Source: Hysterangium stoloniferum
Taxonomy: Eukaryota > Basidiomycota > Agaricomycetes > Hysterangiales > Hysterangiaceae
DNA length: 64,000 bases
Assembly: GCA_015178975.1 (NCBI GenBank)
Contig: WHVD01000043.1
Location: forward strand, 496,001-560,000
Direction: 5' to 3'
Shown here: positions 53,999 through 64,000 of the stretch, piece after piece
Layout: every line of letters begins with the position of its first letter
Position numbering within the stretch: position 1 is the first letter of the stretch
The notes under the pieces: generated by a model
Seen by the model: the letters and a program-made list of their open reading frames with translations, nothing else
What the model was told of the DNA's origin: nothing
The model's database searches: none
Position numbers and translations under genes: made by a program

Positions 53999-55165
53999 AT
54001 CAGTCATAATTAAGTACAACTCGTCATATTATTGTCTATCCTTCTGATTGAACTGTTCGCACCAAGCTCACACTTTCCATCAATTGCTGTGGCCATTCGA
54101 TTCGACGATGGGACGGTGGATTAAGGATTGTGAGTCCTTGCCAATGTTGAAATTGACATCTGGTGGTGTCTCCTTGGCTAGCACACCTCCGACGACCAAC
54201 TCACCAACATTGTGTTTGATGAAACGGTCTGGAAGCCTCATAGTTAGCTTCCAGGCGTTATATTCCGGAAAGCGGAGATGTAATTCGAATCATTGAGGCA
54301 CCAACACACCAGTGAAAGGTGTGGCCACTATGCATTAGGAAGGAACAGGTGGCGACAACTCACGTGCAAGAGGTCCACGGACTTAGTCGATGCGTTTCTC
54401 TAATATTAGATTGAATCAAGTGGCTGTTTCGCGACTACTCGAAATGAGATCAGTCGAACATGACAATTGACTAGTAAATCCTATGTAACTCCCGCCGTGG
54501 TCAGTGCTCGCAATATATTCAACACCAGTGGTGAGAATCTCGCAGCTATCGTCACAAGTGACTATCCTCGCTCTTAAATTGAGTCAAATTGAGTACCTCC
54601 ATACAAGTTTCAAATCCGCATTCTGTTTGAAATGATTGTCGTTTATAAATAGGATGTCAGTCTAGCCACTGGTGGTGTCCGCAAGTGTATTCAACAGATG
54701 TATGGCCATAAACGCGTGGAACCTGCAACGCTCGCGCTGAGGGTGAAAGGTCACTGTATGCGCTCTTATATCTTACGATCTCTACCAGCTTTGTTGTCAA
54801 TTTTTGAATGACGTAGAATTAGTTTAAGGAATTCGCCGAACAGTTCCTCGCACGGTGTGAAGGTCGTCGGTTATAAGATCATGGATCGAGTCTATTGAAC
54901 ACTGGAGTGAAGGTAGCATGAGCCTGAACGGCATATGCATCGAAATGGAGACGGGCTTTCTCACACTTCAATAATATCTTCATTCGGAGGTTGGTCCAGG
55001 AATGACTAGTTCCTTCAAATGTATTTAAAACACGTATGGGGACGGCTGAAGAACTCGCGGGGACAATACAAAGTGACTATATGCGTTCTTACATCGGCTC
55101 AAATCTTTATAACATGTGGAACCTCGGTTTGGTTGAGATGTGTCGGCATGATCGAAGAGAAAGGA
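53999..55165. other. Duplicated non-coding segment (copy at 33060-34140)
   Basis: No gene. Collinear with 33060-34135, with about 90 percent match by eye and without the poly-G run. Confidence 0.55.
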
Positions 55166-56042
55166 CTAGGAAGTGTGTCCAATCAATGGTGCAAGACCTT
55201 TGTCAGGGTAACCGTGTTTCCCCCAACACTCATATGGGCGCTTAATTAGACCCACACGAGTGGAAGGTGTCGTGGCGAAACAAAGGAAACGCACGGTGAA
55301 ATACAAAAGCTCAAGGTGGTAACTAATGGATTCGTCATTGGATGACTCTCCGTAGCCCTGGTATTCTAGATTCTCAGTTCTCAGTGATACTGCCGGTATG
55401 CCGATGGTTAAGCGACGACAGGGAAGCTGCCACGTCACCTTTCGAAGGTGAATGATTCATCCTAAATTATGCCAGCGCGTTTATATGATCAGGGGGAAGC
55501 GTGCTGTCGTCGAAGATTTTCAAGCAGGAAGTGCTGTAGAACAGGGAATATATGTCCTCAAATCAATATGACGTGGCAATGACGCTATATGCATATTTAT
55601 GTCCTCTACTAAAACCTCCAATACAGCTTCAGAAATCTCTCGAAAGCATGGATCTTGGTGGATGCAGCACATGAGAAGCCGTATAGGATCTTCATACAAG
55701 TAAAGTGGTTGTCGGTGATATTGTCTGTTATGGGTTGGTGGCTGGATGAAATGATGTGATATCGCGACGCACGGTTGTAACAAGAATTTCAAGTAACCTC
55801 TCATCGCCGCCAGCTCCTATACAGATAGTTGACGCACGTGGCAGATCGTTTCCACGATATATACATCTCCATCGCTCCCTGACCTTCAACCAGAAACTTT
55901 TCCTCATCCACGCCTTGTCCCGTTGCGCTGAGCTCAATACAACTGAGGAAACTAAGGGTGGTAGTCACTCAACGCCTTCAAGGTGCCATTCAGCCGTGGC
56001 GAAATCGTGATTCCCCAGAGTCATCCCGTTGAAAGTAAACAT
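55166..56042 (-). pseudogene. Unknown gene family, copy D (diverged, shortened)
   Basis: The start MFTFNGMTLGNHDFATAEWH at 56042 corresponds to MSAFNETTLGNHDEATVQTY. A later piece, LLMCCIHQDPCFREISEAVL and VEDINMHIASLPRHIDLRT, matches exon 4. The middle exons are largely missing and frames do not join. It is the most diverged copy. Confidence 0.6.
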
Positions 56043-58958
56043 TCGCGGATAGCAAACGTACTTCCACTCCAAGGGGTGCGCGTTTATGCTGCAGTCAGTC
56101 AGAAAGTTATGTAATTCCACGAAGGTACAGCCTTGTGGCCGTGCGTCCACAAGATTTACAGCCTGACATCCTGCCTTTGTAAATAACTTCCCCTTCCCCT
56201 TTTTGAACCATAAAGGGTCCAGTGCGCTCAGTTACCCTACTACTTTCTTACGGCCTCTTTTTAAAGGTCACACAGCGTCTAATAATAGTTTAGTCAATTG
56301 TACCCCATAGTGACAGCAATGAGGCTTTTCTGACATTCGAGAAGTGGCATTGTCATGGATAATATCAATGCACTCCAGAGCGATGTTCACAGGGTGCTGC
56401 AGTCAAGTTGGCGCTGTCAACCTCGGACTTTATCCGGCGAGATTGTGCGCTTCCTTTTTAACTTTGTCAGAAATTTCAATGAGAAGAAACACGGGTCAAT
56501 AATAGGGTAGTCAGGTTAATGGCAAGCAACGAGGGTTCTTTATTCACGCTTGCCACATCAAACGGCTTGAATTTTGTAGAATGTCTGAACAAGACAAAGA
56601 GTAAGGTAAGACTACAGTTATCAGGGTAATGATAAGGGCTGAACTTCGATTGTGGCGTGTCCATTCAAAATTTGCTTTAATATCTTGTACGCATAATCCC
56701 ATGTCAGGGAATACTTGCTTACACCTAGCCTTATTATTATATTTCTTGCTGAGTGGAATGTTTCGCCCCATGCTCACACTTTTTACGCGTGGACATGCCT
56801 CTTCAATGTGACAACGGCAAGGTAGATCCATGATTGTGAACCCGCAGCTTGACCTATCGCAGGCGGAGTTTGTCTGGAACATACAGATTCACCATGCTGA
56901 GAATACTTACATGTTCCCTCTTTATGCTTTGTTCCCGACCCCTGTGCTACTGGCTACTCCAATGTGCCCTGTGAGCTTCACAAGGGTGGCCATGATAGCC
57001 CCTCTTCTGTCCCACACGATAGTCGTCCATCGCAGTTCTGAGTGTCATGCCCCAATCCATCCTTCATTTTCTCGTTTTTAATGATTCTCATTACGGGAAT
57101 TGATGAGCTTCTCTGACTTGCTACGCATTTTTGAGTTGACCATCGGGTATTGCCATCACATAGGGGGAAGAAGATATGATGCTTGCCAGGTAATGTATCA
57201 TAATGTAATGACTCTGGGGATAATGTTCTGTGAAGCAAGATAAAATTCCTTTATAATACCATTTGTATCACTCTTGAGACAATAACACTTTGGCACACTA
57301 GTACCAGACCAAAATAACAGGAATTCCCTTCAAAGACAGTGGCAAAGGCGCACCTGGTCACTGGTTCAAGAATACATGGTCCGGGAATAACTATTTCCTG
57401 TGAGAACTCAGCACAGAGCTGTAGTAAGAAGAAGTGGTTGTATGCGCTCTATGATTTCCTCAAACTACGCAAATTTATGGAATTGTAAATTGCCCTCCAA
57501 AGCGAACTAAAAAGGGGAAATGATGAGGTCCTCCTCTGAGTTGGGTCTAAGTATGCCGGCGATATCTGAGTAGAAATCACAAACAATTATGTGGCAGGAT
57601 GTTCACCAGATCAAACCGCGTTTCTCAAACTATGCGGGCGCGCGGCGTAGAGAGTGATGATCTGACCACAGTCATCAGGTTTGGGAATGTCTACACCCAT
57701 TATGTAGACTCCCTAGCCTCCATATAATAAGCTTTTATACCGACTAGTAAATAGGGATCTCATGATAATAGTGTGTCTAGCCTAGCTAGCTAGCTCTCTT
57801 AGATGGCTCTAGACAATATAGACAGCATACGTACTGATCTTCCCACTTTCCTGATGTACGGCTGACGCAGGATGTGAAGGCATAACAAGTATAGGTTTCA
57901 CAGCATGGCCTGTTATTCTTAGTCTCATATGGTCAGGATTCTGCGACAAGTTAAACAAAGTCTTCCAGTCTCGTTCATGAATTTGACCCAGGAATATATC
58001 CCGTATATATAACGTCATCGAGTAGCAGCTGGAGAGCTTGCGGCGATGGTGAAAAGCCATTTTATGCACTTTTAACTAAACTGGATGAAAATCTGGTAAC
58101 TTTACCAATACGGTTATAAAGTATATTAAATTTCACGGGTAGTGCTCGCAATGTATTCAACACTAGCGTAGAGAAGCTCGCAGCGATCATTACAAGTGAT
58201 TACCTTCGTTATTAAATGTATTCAAATTATATAGCCCCATAGAACTCCCTCTCCCCGTTCGAGTTGAAATGATTGTCGTTCATAAATGGATGACAGTGTG
58301 GCCATGGGTGGTGCCCGCCCGTGTATTCAACGCATGTATGGCAGCAACCCGTGCAACATGTGGAGCTCGCGGTGACGGTGACAAGTAAGTGTATGCTCTC
58401 TTATATATTCTCGAGTATGACAACTTTAGTGTCACGTTTTCAATGAAAGAGCATTATTTGAAGGAATTGGCACAACACAGTGACTCGCACTGTGTGACGG
58501 CCTTCGGTTTTAAGATCACGAATGCTGTCGATTGAAGACTGGCCTGAAGGGATGATGAGCCTGAACGAAACATGTATCGAAATGGCGACGGGGGAGCCCC
58601 TTTTTAGACCTTCAATTATATCTTATTTAAAACAAGTGTTATTCATGATTCGGATATTACTCTAGCCACGGCTAGTTCCCAGAAATGTATTAAACGCATG
58701 TATGGGGACAATTGCAGACCTCGTGGCGAGAATACAAAGTGACTATATGCGTTCTTACATCGGCTCAAATCATGTAGCTTTATACCATCTGCATCCGGCT
58801 GCAAAGTGGGTAGAAGAAAGGCCGGCGCTATTGGGCTCTTCCTGGTTTGGTTGAGATGTGTCAGCATTATCGAAGTGAAATGATTGGGAAGTGTGTCCAA
58901 TTGATTGTGAAAGACCTTTGTGAGGGCAACAGTGTTCCTCTAACACTCATATGGGGGT
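56043..58958. other. Long non-coding segment, partly duplicated
   Basis: No gene I can support. 56200-56620 resembles the spacer upstream of the other gene copies. 57690-58298 matches 34150-34750, and 58300-58775 matches 38634-39072. At about 58290-58300 it holds the empty site for the nested LTRs present at 34756-38628. 56640-57680 I cannot place. Confidence 0.5.
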
Positions 58959-59195
58959 CTAATTAGATCCTACCGACACTGGAGTGGAAGGGGTGATGAC
59001 CACGCAAAGGAAGGAACGGGCGATGAAATCTAAACGCTCAAGGCGGTAAATGATGTATGGGTTATTGGTCGAGCTGCGCAGGGTGTCACACACAATGTGG
59101 AGGATAGAAACGAGAATTGCGATGGTATTGAGGCAGCGCACTGTGGTACACGCGGATTCGGGGTGGGAATACCCAGCTATCAGTTTCAGAGCCAA
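58959..59195 (-). pseudogene. Unknown gene family, exon 5 fragment
   Basis: LKLIAGYSHPESACTTVRCL, YIIYRLERLDFIARSFLCVV and TPVSVGSN match exon 5 of the other copies. Exons 1-4 are absent here. The sequence after 59225 resembles the 3' flank, so two copies were joined by deletion. Confidence 0.6.
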
Positions 59196-59492
59196 AGCGA
59201 TTATGCGCTCACCAGAATCCAGGAGTCAACGCATGTATGAGTACAAGCTGCAGAGTTCGAGGCGGTGGGAAAAAGTGACTGTATGCACTCTTACATTGGC
59301 TCCAACTATATATCTTGATACATTTTTTTCAAATCTGGTTGCAAAGTGAATTAGTTAAAGGGGGACAGGATTGTGCTCCTCCTGGTTTGGTTGAGATGTA
59401 TCGGCATTATTGAAGAGAAATAATTAGGAAGTGTATACAATTGATGGTGCAAGACATTTGTCAGGGCCCTCCAACACTGATATATGGGGGGT

Positions 59493-61593
59493 CTAATTAG
59501 ACCCAGCCGACACACGAGTGGAAGGTGTGGCGACCACGCAAAGGAAGGAGCGTGCGATCAAATCTAAACCCTTAAGCGTGTAACTGATGGAGTAGCCATT
59601 GCTCGAGCTGCGCATTTTGTCACAATGCGGAAGAAGAGAAACGAGCGTGGCGATGGCATCCAGGCTGCGTAATGTGGTACATGCAGATTCGGGCTCGGAA
59701 GATGCAGTTATCAGCTTCAGAGTCAACTCTATTATTCCTTCGCCAGACGCCAGGAGATACCAATCAAGGTTCGTGTGGGTCAGAATCAGACTGGTAGGAC
59801 ATTTTCATAGGCGGATGTAGGTGCAGATAGGTAAAATATTGTGAACGTACCTTACGACGGGCCCAATGAACGAAGAAACCACATTCAGCTGGTTGATGTG
59901 ATCGGTGAGAAGGGTGCTGTTGTCGAAGAAGGTTTCCAAGGACAAAATACTCCCCCACAATAATTCTGATGTCTTCAAATCAAGATGAAGTGACAATGAC
60001 GCTATATGCAGGTTTATGTCGTCCAAAACAACCCTCAATGCCGCTCCAACAAAATCTCGAAACGATGCATCTTGGTGGATGCAACACACGAGAACCCGTA
60101 TAGGTGGGAGAATTAGTGGCCGGTGGCTTTCTTTGTTATGCTTTTGGTGGGAAAGATAAAATGATGTAAGGTCGTGACGCATGCTTGTAACCAGAATTCA
60201 ATGTAACCTCTGATCGCCGTGAGCTCCTCCACAGATAGTTGATGAATGCGGCAGATCACTTCCACCATATACCAAAGGCCGAAAATCCTTGAGAGATCAT
60301 GATGACCTGCGATTTGTATGATAAATGTGTTAGAGTATGATATTTTAGCGCTTACATAGTCTATGATGTTCCCTGTATTTTTCTGATATTTGTAGTATTT
60401 TTCCCAGCACTGTAGGTGCAGTATTGAGTGAGTTACCTAGTAAGGTAACTGATGTGTAGGGGCTTAGGTAAGCACCCTGTAGCATACTCCGCTGTGGGTG
60501 TGGGAAAGTCTCCTTAGTGTTTACTTTCCTCACACTCACAGGGTGTTTGTCAAGAATTATTCCACTGTTTCAACAAAATGTTGATGCAACCTCATCACAG
60601 TTGGTGTGTAGTGGTGACTTGACTAAAATGTTGTAAAGTGATGATGTAATCCCAGTTGACATGTCTCTAGTTGGCCAATAGACACTGGGGCAGAAATAGA
60701 AGGCCGAAGCCTAACATAGCATAAGTTGGGAAGTATAGCCTTTGCTACTCTGCTGCATGCGAAGTGAAGACCCATAGGAATTACTCAAAATCCTGCTCGC
60801 TCTGCTCCAAATTTGAGGCGGGTATGTAGGTCTACAATTCAGATGTAAGTATTTCAAGTGTATCCAATGATTGACACTGAGGTGTCCCTACCTCATTAAA
60901 TCAACACTCTCTTGAACTACTCTTCCCAATCTTGGCAGGGTGAGATGCTTGTGTAGAATCTTGCTCGAGGCACCATTGCCTTGAGACAATTGACTCATTA
61001 TTTGCCCATATATTGTTAACTTTGCGATCAGCGAAGCTTTCTTTGCACTGGAGGATTTTCATCCCAACCCTTTCCAAACTGATTCCACAGTAATACCCAG
61101 GGCCAATTTTAATACTTGAAGATGTCATAAGACTTGGTGAGATCATTCCCCAGTCCTTGGCATGACTATGATACAGGCTGAGGTTAGATGTCATATTGGT
61201 GGATATCTGTACAACAGTGGGTTGGTCATGGTAGGTCATTTCTCCTTGACACTGAAATGTGCCACATGTGACACTGATCACATGGAAATAGCATTATACC
61301 TTACTCACCCACTCGTCAACCCAGACCTCTATATGGCTTGCAGATAGTGCTATGTGCTGCTCGTCACCAGGCACCCAATAACATAAATCATGGCCGGATT
61401 CATTACAACCCCATCGTTCTTGAAGTTTTTCCCTGAATATCTCTCTCATCCCCATCTTAATGATCTGGTCCCGTTGCTCTGAACTCAGTATACCTGGGGA
61501 AACTAAGGGTGGTAGCTCCTCAACACCTTCAATGTAGGTCTGAACTGTTGCCTCATCGTGACTCCCCAGAGTTGTCTCATTGAAAGCAGACAT
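59493..61593 (-). pseudogene. Unknown gene family, copy E (interrupted by solo LTR A)
   Basis: Exon 1 starts at 61593 (MSAFNETTLGSHDEATVQTY). The conserved 57-bp first intron contains a TAA, supporting that it is removed. In exon 2 two bases are missing near 61050 (KILQCKESF where others have KILHSAKKA). Exon 3 is interrupted by the solo LTR at 60328-60575. Exons 4 and 5 (FRDFVGAALRVVLDDINLHI; KLITASSEPESACTTLRSLD) are well kept down to 59493. Not functional. Confidence 0.72.
60328..60575 (+). mobile_element. Solo LTR, family A (248 bp), inside gene copy E
   Basis: TGTTAGAGTATGATATT to CCACTGTTTCAACA, with the perfect duplication AAATG (60323-60327 and 60576-60580). The uninterrupted sequence is seen in copy C (GACAAATGTTGATGC at about 52251). 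Confidence 0.93.
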
Positions 61594-62335
61594 TTGTGCG
61601 TAGCAGTTGTACTTACACTAGAAGAGGGTGCCGGGCTTTTATGGTGCAGTCAGTCAGAGTGTTCTATTGCCTCGTGGCTTCGCTTACACAGGATTCACAG
61701 CATGTCATCCTTGCCTTCATAACTGAAATCCCCTCACCCTCTTTGAACTATATAGGAACCAGTGGACTTGGTTACCTTGCTACTTTCTTATGCCTTCCGC
61801 TGAAGGCTCACACAGTATCTAATAATAGTTTTGACAATTGTCACCCCATAATATAGTATTTAGGGCGTTATTGAGCATCAGAGTTGAAAGCAAAATGGCT
61901 TTTCTGATATTCAAGAAGTGACATTGCCATGAATAATACAAATGCTTCCCAGAGCTATGCTTACGCGCTGTGGCTTTCAAGTTGGCATAGTGTCAACCTG
62001 AAACTTTTTCTGGCAGGACTGTGCGCTCCCTGCCTAATTTTGTCAACATTTCAATGAGGAGAAACCCAGGGCAAGTGATAGTCTAGTTGGGTTAATGGGA
62101 AGGAACGTGATTTCTTCCTTCACCCTTGCCATATCAATCGGTTTGAATTTTGTGCAACATCTGAGCAAGACAAAGAGTGATGTAAGACCAAAGTTCTCAT
62201 TGTAGATTTCATTGAGGTACATAGGGGTCTGGCTTGGAAATATTTTGATTTTTGCGTGTTCATCAGAATTTGGATTGACAAATTGTACATATAACCGTGC
62301 ATCACGTCATATAGATAGCCTCCCAAGTATTGAGC
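61594..62335. other. Spacer upstream of gene copy E
   Basis: No gene. Shared with 32025-32640 and 49848-50600. The ABC-transporter part is missing; the sequence goes straight from the spacer (ATCACGTCATATAG) to the subfamily 2 fragment. Confidence 0.5.
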
Positions 62336-62409
62336 ACACGTAGACCCTTAATTGCAACACATCTACCAGCTCAATGTGGTTCGCTCATTGGTTTCATTTT
62401 CAGGTACAT

Positions 62410-63465
62410 TGTTACGACCGTGTCATAACCGTGTCGCAATCTGACGGTCCGCGAGAATACTACCGTCTACTGATGTTCCAAGTTATTGATCAAGTCATCA
62501 TTTTGGAAACCTTTGGAACACCGACACTGACATATACCTTTGCGGCGATCCAACCCCATTTACGCCCCTGTCAAAATATGCTCGTACCATCTGGTTATCC
62601 TTTGATACATCCCTTTTCATAATTATGATCCATTTTACTCTATGTTTCACATATGCCCATATACATATACTTGTAGTCCGTGGACTATTCCCTTTTCTCG
62701 TAATCCCGCTCTCGGCTAAATCTCGGCTTCCGATCTTATCATAACCTTCCGGTTTCTAGTCAAGTCTATTTGTCAAATAGTGTTTCCGCTCTTCCCTTAG
62801 TTAGTAGTTTCTAGATGCCGATAACTCATATATAAGACCCACTGTAATGTAGTTATTAGACAATCAGAATATCAACTTAGATTGACTTAGATTGACTTAT
62901 ATACCCCTCTAATTTCCGACTCCATTATCTATTCACGACCACCACATTCCAACTCCATCCGATTTACAATTCAGCCTACATTTACGACTTCAACCTCTAA
63001 TCTCCAACACTCTCAGTCTCTGACTCTCAGTCTCTGACTCTCAGTCTCTGACTCTCAGTCTCCGACTCTCAGTCTCTGACTCTCAGTCTCCGACTCTCAG
63101 TCTCCGACTCTCAGTCTCCGACTCTCAGTCTCCGACTCTCAGTCTCCGACTCTCAGTCTCCGACTCTCAGTCTCCGACTCTCAGTCTCCGACTCTCAGTC
63201 TCCGACTCTCAGTCTCCGACTCTCAGTCTCTGACTCTCAGTTTCTGACTCTTGGTCTCCAACCCCTCAGTCCAACCCTCAACCTATCCTTCAGTTTCCGA
63301 TCGGTAGTTTACCGAGAGGTTTACTTGACAGGACTAGTTTCCACCTGCCCAAAATTTAAGGACACCCGACGGTAACTTGCGAGGGTGCAGCACATAACCT
63401 GAAGCCAAGTCCTTCCGTTCGGTCCCCATCGGTCTGCTGACATCCGTCAGTTTCTGCTCTTAACA
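62410..63465 (+). mobile_element. Solo LTR, family G (1056 bp)
   Basis: TGTTACGACCGTGTC to TTTCTGCTCTTAACA, with the perfect duplication TACAT (62405-62409 and 63466-63470). More diverged from the Gypsy LTRs than the copy at 41307-42029. It is longer because of a 14-bp minisatellite. Confidence 0.9.
63008..63245. repeat. 14-bp minisatellite inside solo LTR G
   Basis: About 17 copies of GACTCTCAGTCTCC, with TCTCTG variants at both edges. The other family G LTRs lack this array. Confidence 0.93.
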
Positions 63466-63780
63466 TACATTCACATTGTTTTACCTGATAGCACCGTCTT
63501 ACCTCCCCCTATGGAACTGTCGTACAAGTCTGATTCTGATGGAAGCGAGTCTAAATTATCCGCTCTTGCATTCTGCCGAGATAATAATGGTGGTTACTCT
63601 GGCGCTGATAGCTGAATCTTCCGAGCCAGAATGTTGGTGTACCATAGTGCGCAGCCTCGAAACCGTCGCCATGCTCGTTTCTCTTCCTCCATATTGTGAC
63701 ATAATGTGCGGCTCGAGCAATGACCAATCCATCAGTAAGTCCATCGGACGTCGTACGAACAAATTGTGCCTATAATTCAT

Positions 63781-64000
63781 AATCAGTCATAATTAAGTAC
63801 AACTCGTCATATTATTGTCTATCCTTCTGATTGAACTGTTCGCACCAAGCTCACACTTTCCATCAATTGCTGTGGCCATTCGATTCGACGATGGGACGGT
63901 GGATTAAGGATTGTGAGTCCTTGCCAATGTTGAAATTGACATCTGGTGGTGTCTCCTTGGCTAGCACACCTCCGACGACCAACTCACCAACATTGTGTTT
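63781..64000. other. Start of a further duplicated non-coding segment
   Basis: Collinear with 54000-54220 and near identical, so the duplicated unit probably continues beyond the right edge of the window. Confidence 0.6.

Larger units (their letters stand above)
62336..63780 (+). pseudogene. Subfamily 2 3'-end fragment, split by a solo LTR
   Basis: 62336-62404 carries the end of exon 4 (CAGCTCAATGTGGTTCGCTC on). The intron-like stretch is interrupted by the LTR G insertion. From 63471 it resumes with CACATTGTTTTACC and exon 5 (LILMEASLNYPLLHSAEIIM, TLALIAESSEPE). The last 500 bases of the window repeat 53690-54220 almost exactly. Confidence 0.6.

Noticed and set aside
63008-63245. Possible telomeric repeat
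   Set aside because: The 14-bp unit GACTCTCAGTCTCC is not telomere-like, and the array lies inside a solo LTR with intact target duplications.

Overview
The window looks like a transposon-saturated, non-coding-rich stretch of a filamentous fungal chromosome, probably a basidiomycete. The evidence is short 50-65 bp GT-AG introns, a fungal-type ABC-B (multidrug/leptomycin-resistance-like) transporter fragment with several such introns, Ty1/Copia and Ty3/Gypsy elements of fungal type, and Helitrons with fused Rep and Pif1 domains. The phylum is an inference, and no species call is possible. No rRNA, housekeeping cluster or CRISPR array is visible.

Layout. 1-110 is a GC-rich hairpin that may be the terminus of a Helitron lying off the left edge. 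300-1872 is a gag-only Copia element with complete ends. 1878-8200 is a decayed Helitron with a T-rich repeated leader, N-terminal zinc-finger-like region, Rep and Pif1 helicase. It abuts an ABC-transporter gene fragment (8302-9060). 9376-11283 is a truncated Copia pol. 11284-23479 is a nest: a 1.47 kb solo LTR, then a Ty3/Gypsy element (14059-23479) that carries three solo LTRs and one TA-flanked MITE inside it. 23480-29540 holds inverted repeats, Gypsy and Copia fragments, solo LTRs and several minisatellites. 29890-39080 is a host segment carrying one intact copy of an unrecognised five-exon gene, then a non-autonomous LTR element nested in an older solo LTR. 39083-45145 is bounded by long inverted repeats and contains a Helitron N-terminal half. 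45146-48110 is a reverse-strand Helitron 3' half with a complete Pif1 helicase. 48971-64000 is an array of duplicated segments with further, mostly broken copies of the same host gene, a second ABC fragment, a tRNA-like sequence and another solo LTR.

How it fits together. The only gene that reads as possibly functional is on the minus strand at 30133-31971: five exons, four introns, about 535 residues, function unknown. Its relatives at 48971-49847, 51413-53264, 55166-56042, 58959-59195 and 59493-61593 are truncated or disrupted, and 3'-end fragments of a second subfamily lie on the plus strand at about 9130, 32700, 53640 and 62340-63780. In the best preserved units the gene stands divergently from the 5' part of an ABC transporter, so the unit was probably [gene <-][-> ABC transporter] before it was duplicated and eroded. 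The retroelements are fossils. Many are solo LTRs with perfect 5-bp target duplications, which gives a readable order of insertion. All calls come from reading the sequence; no database search was run.
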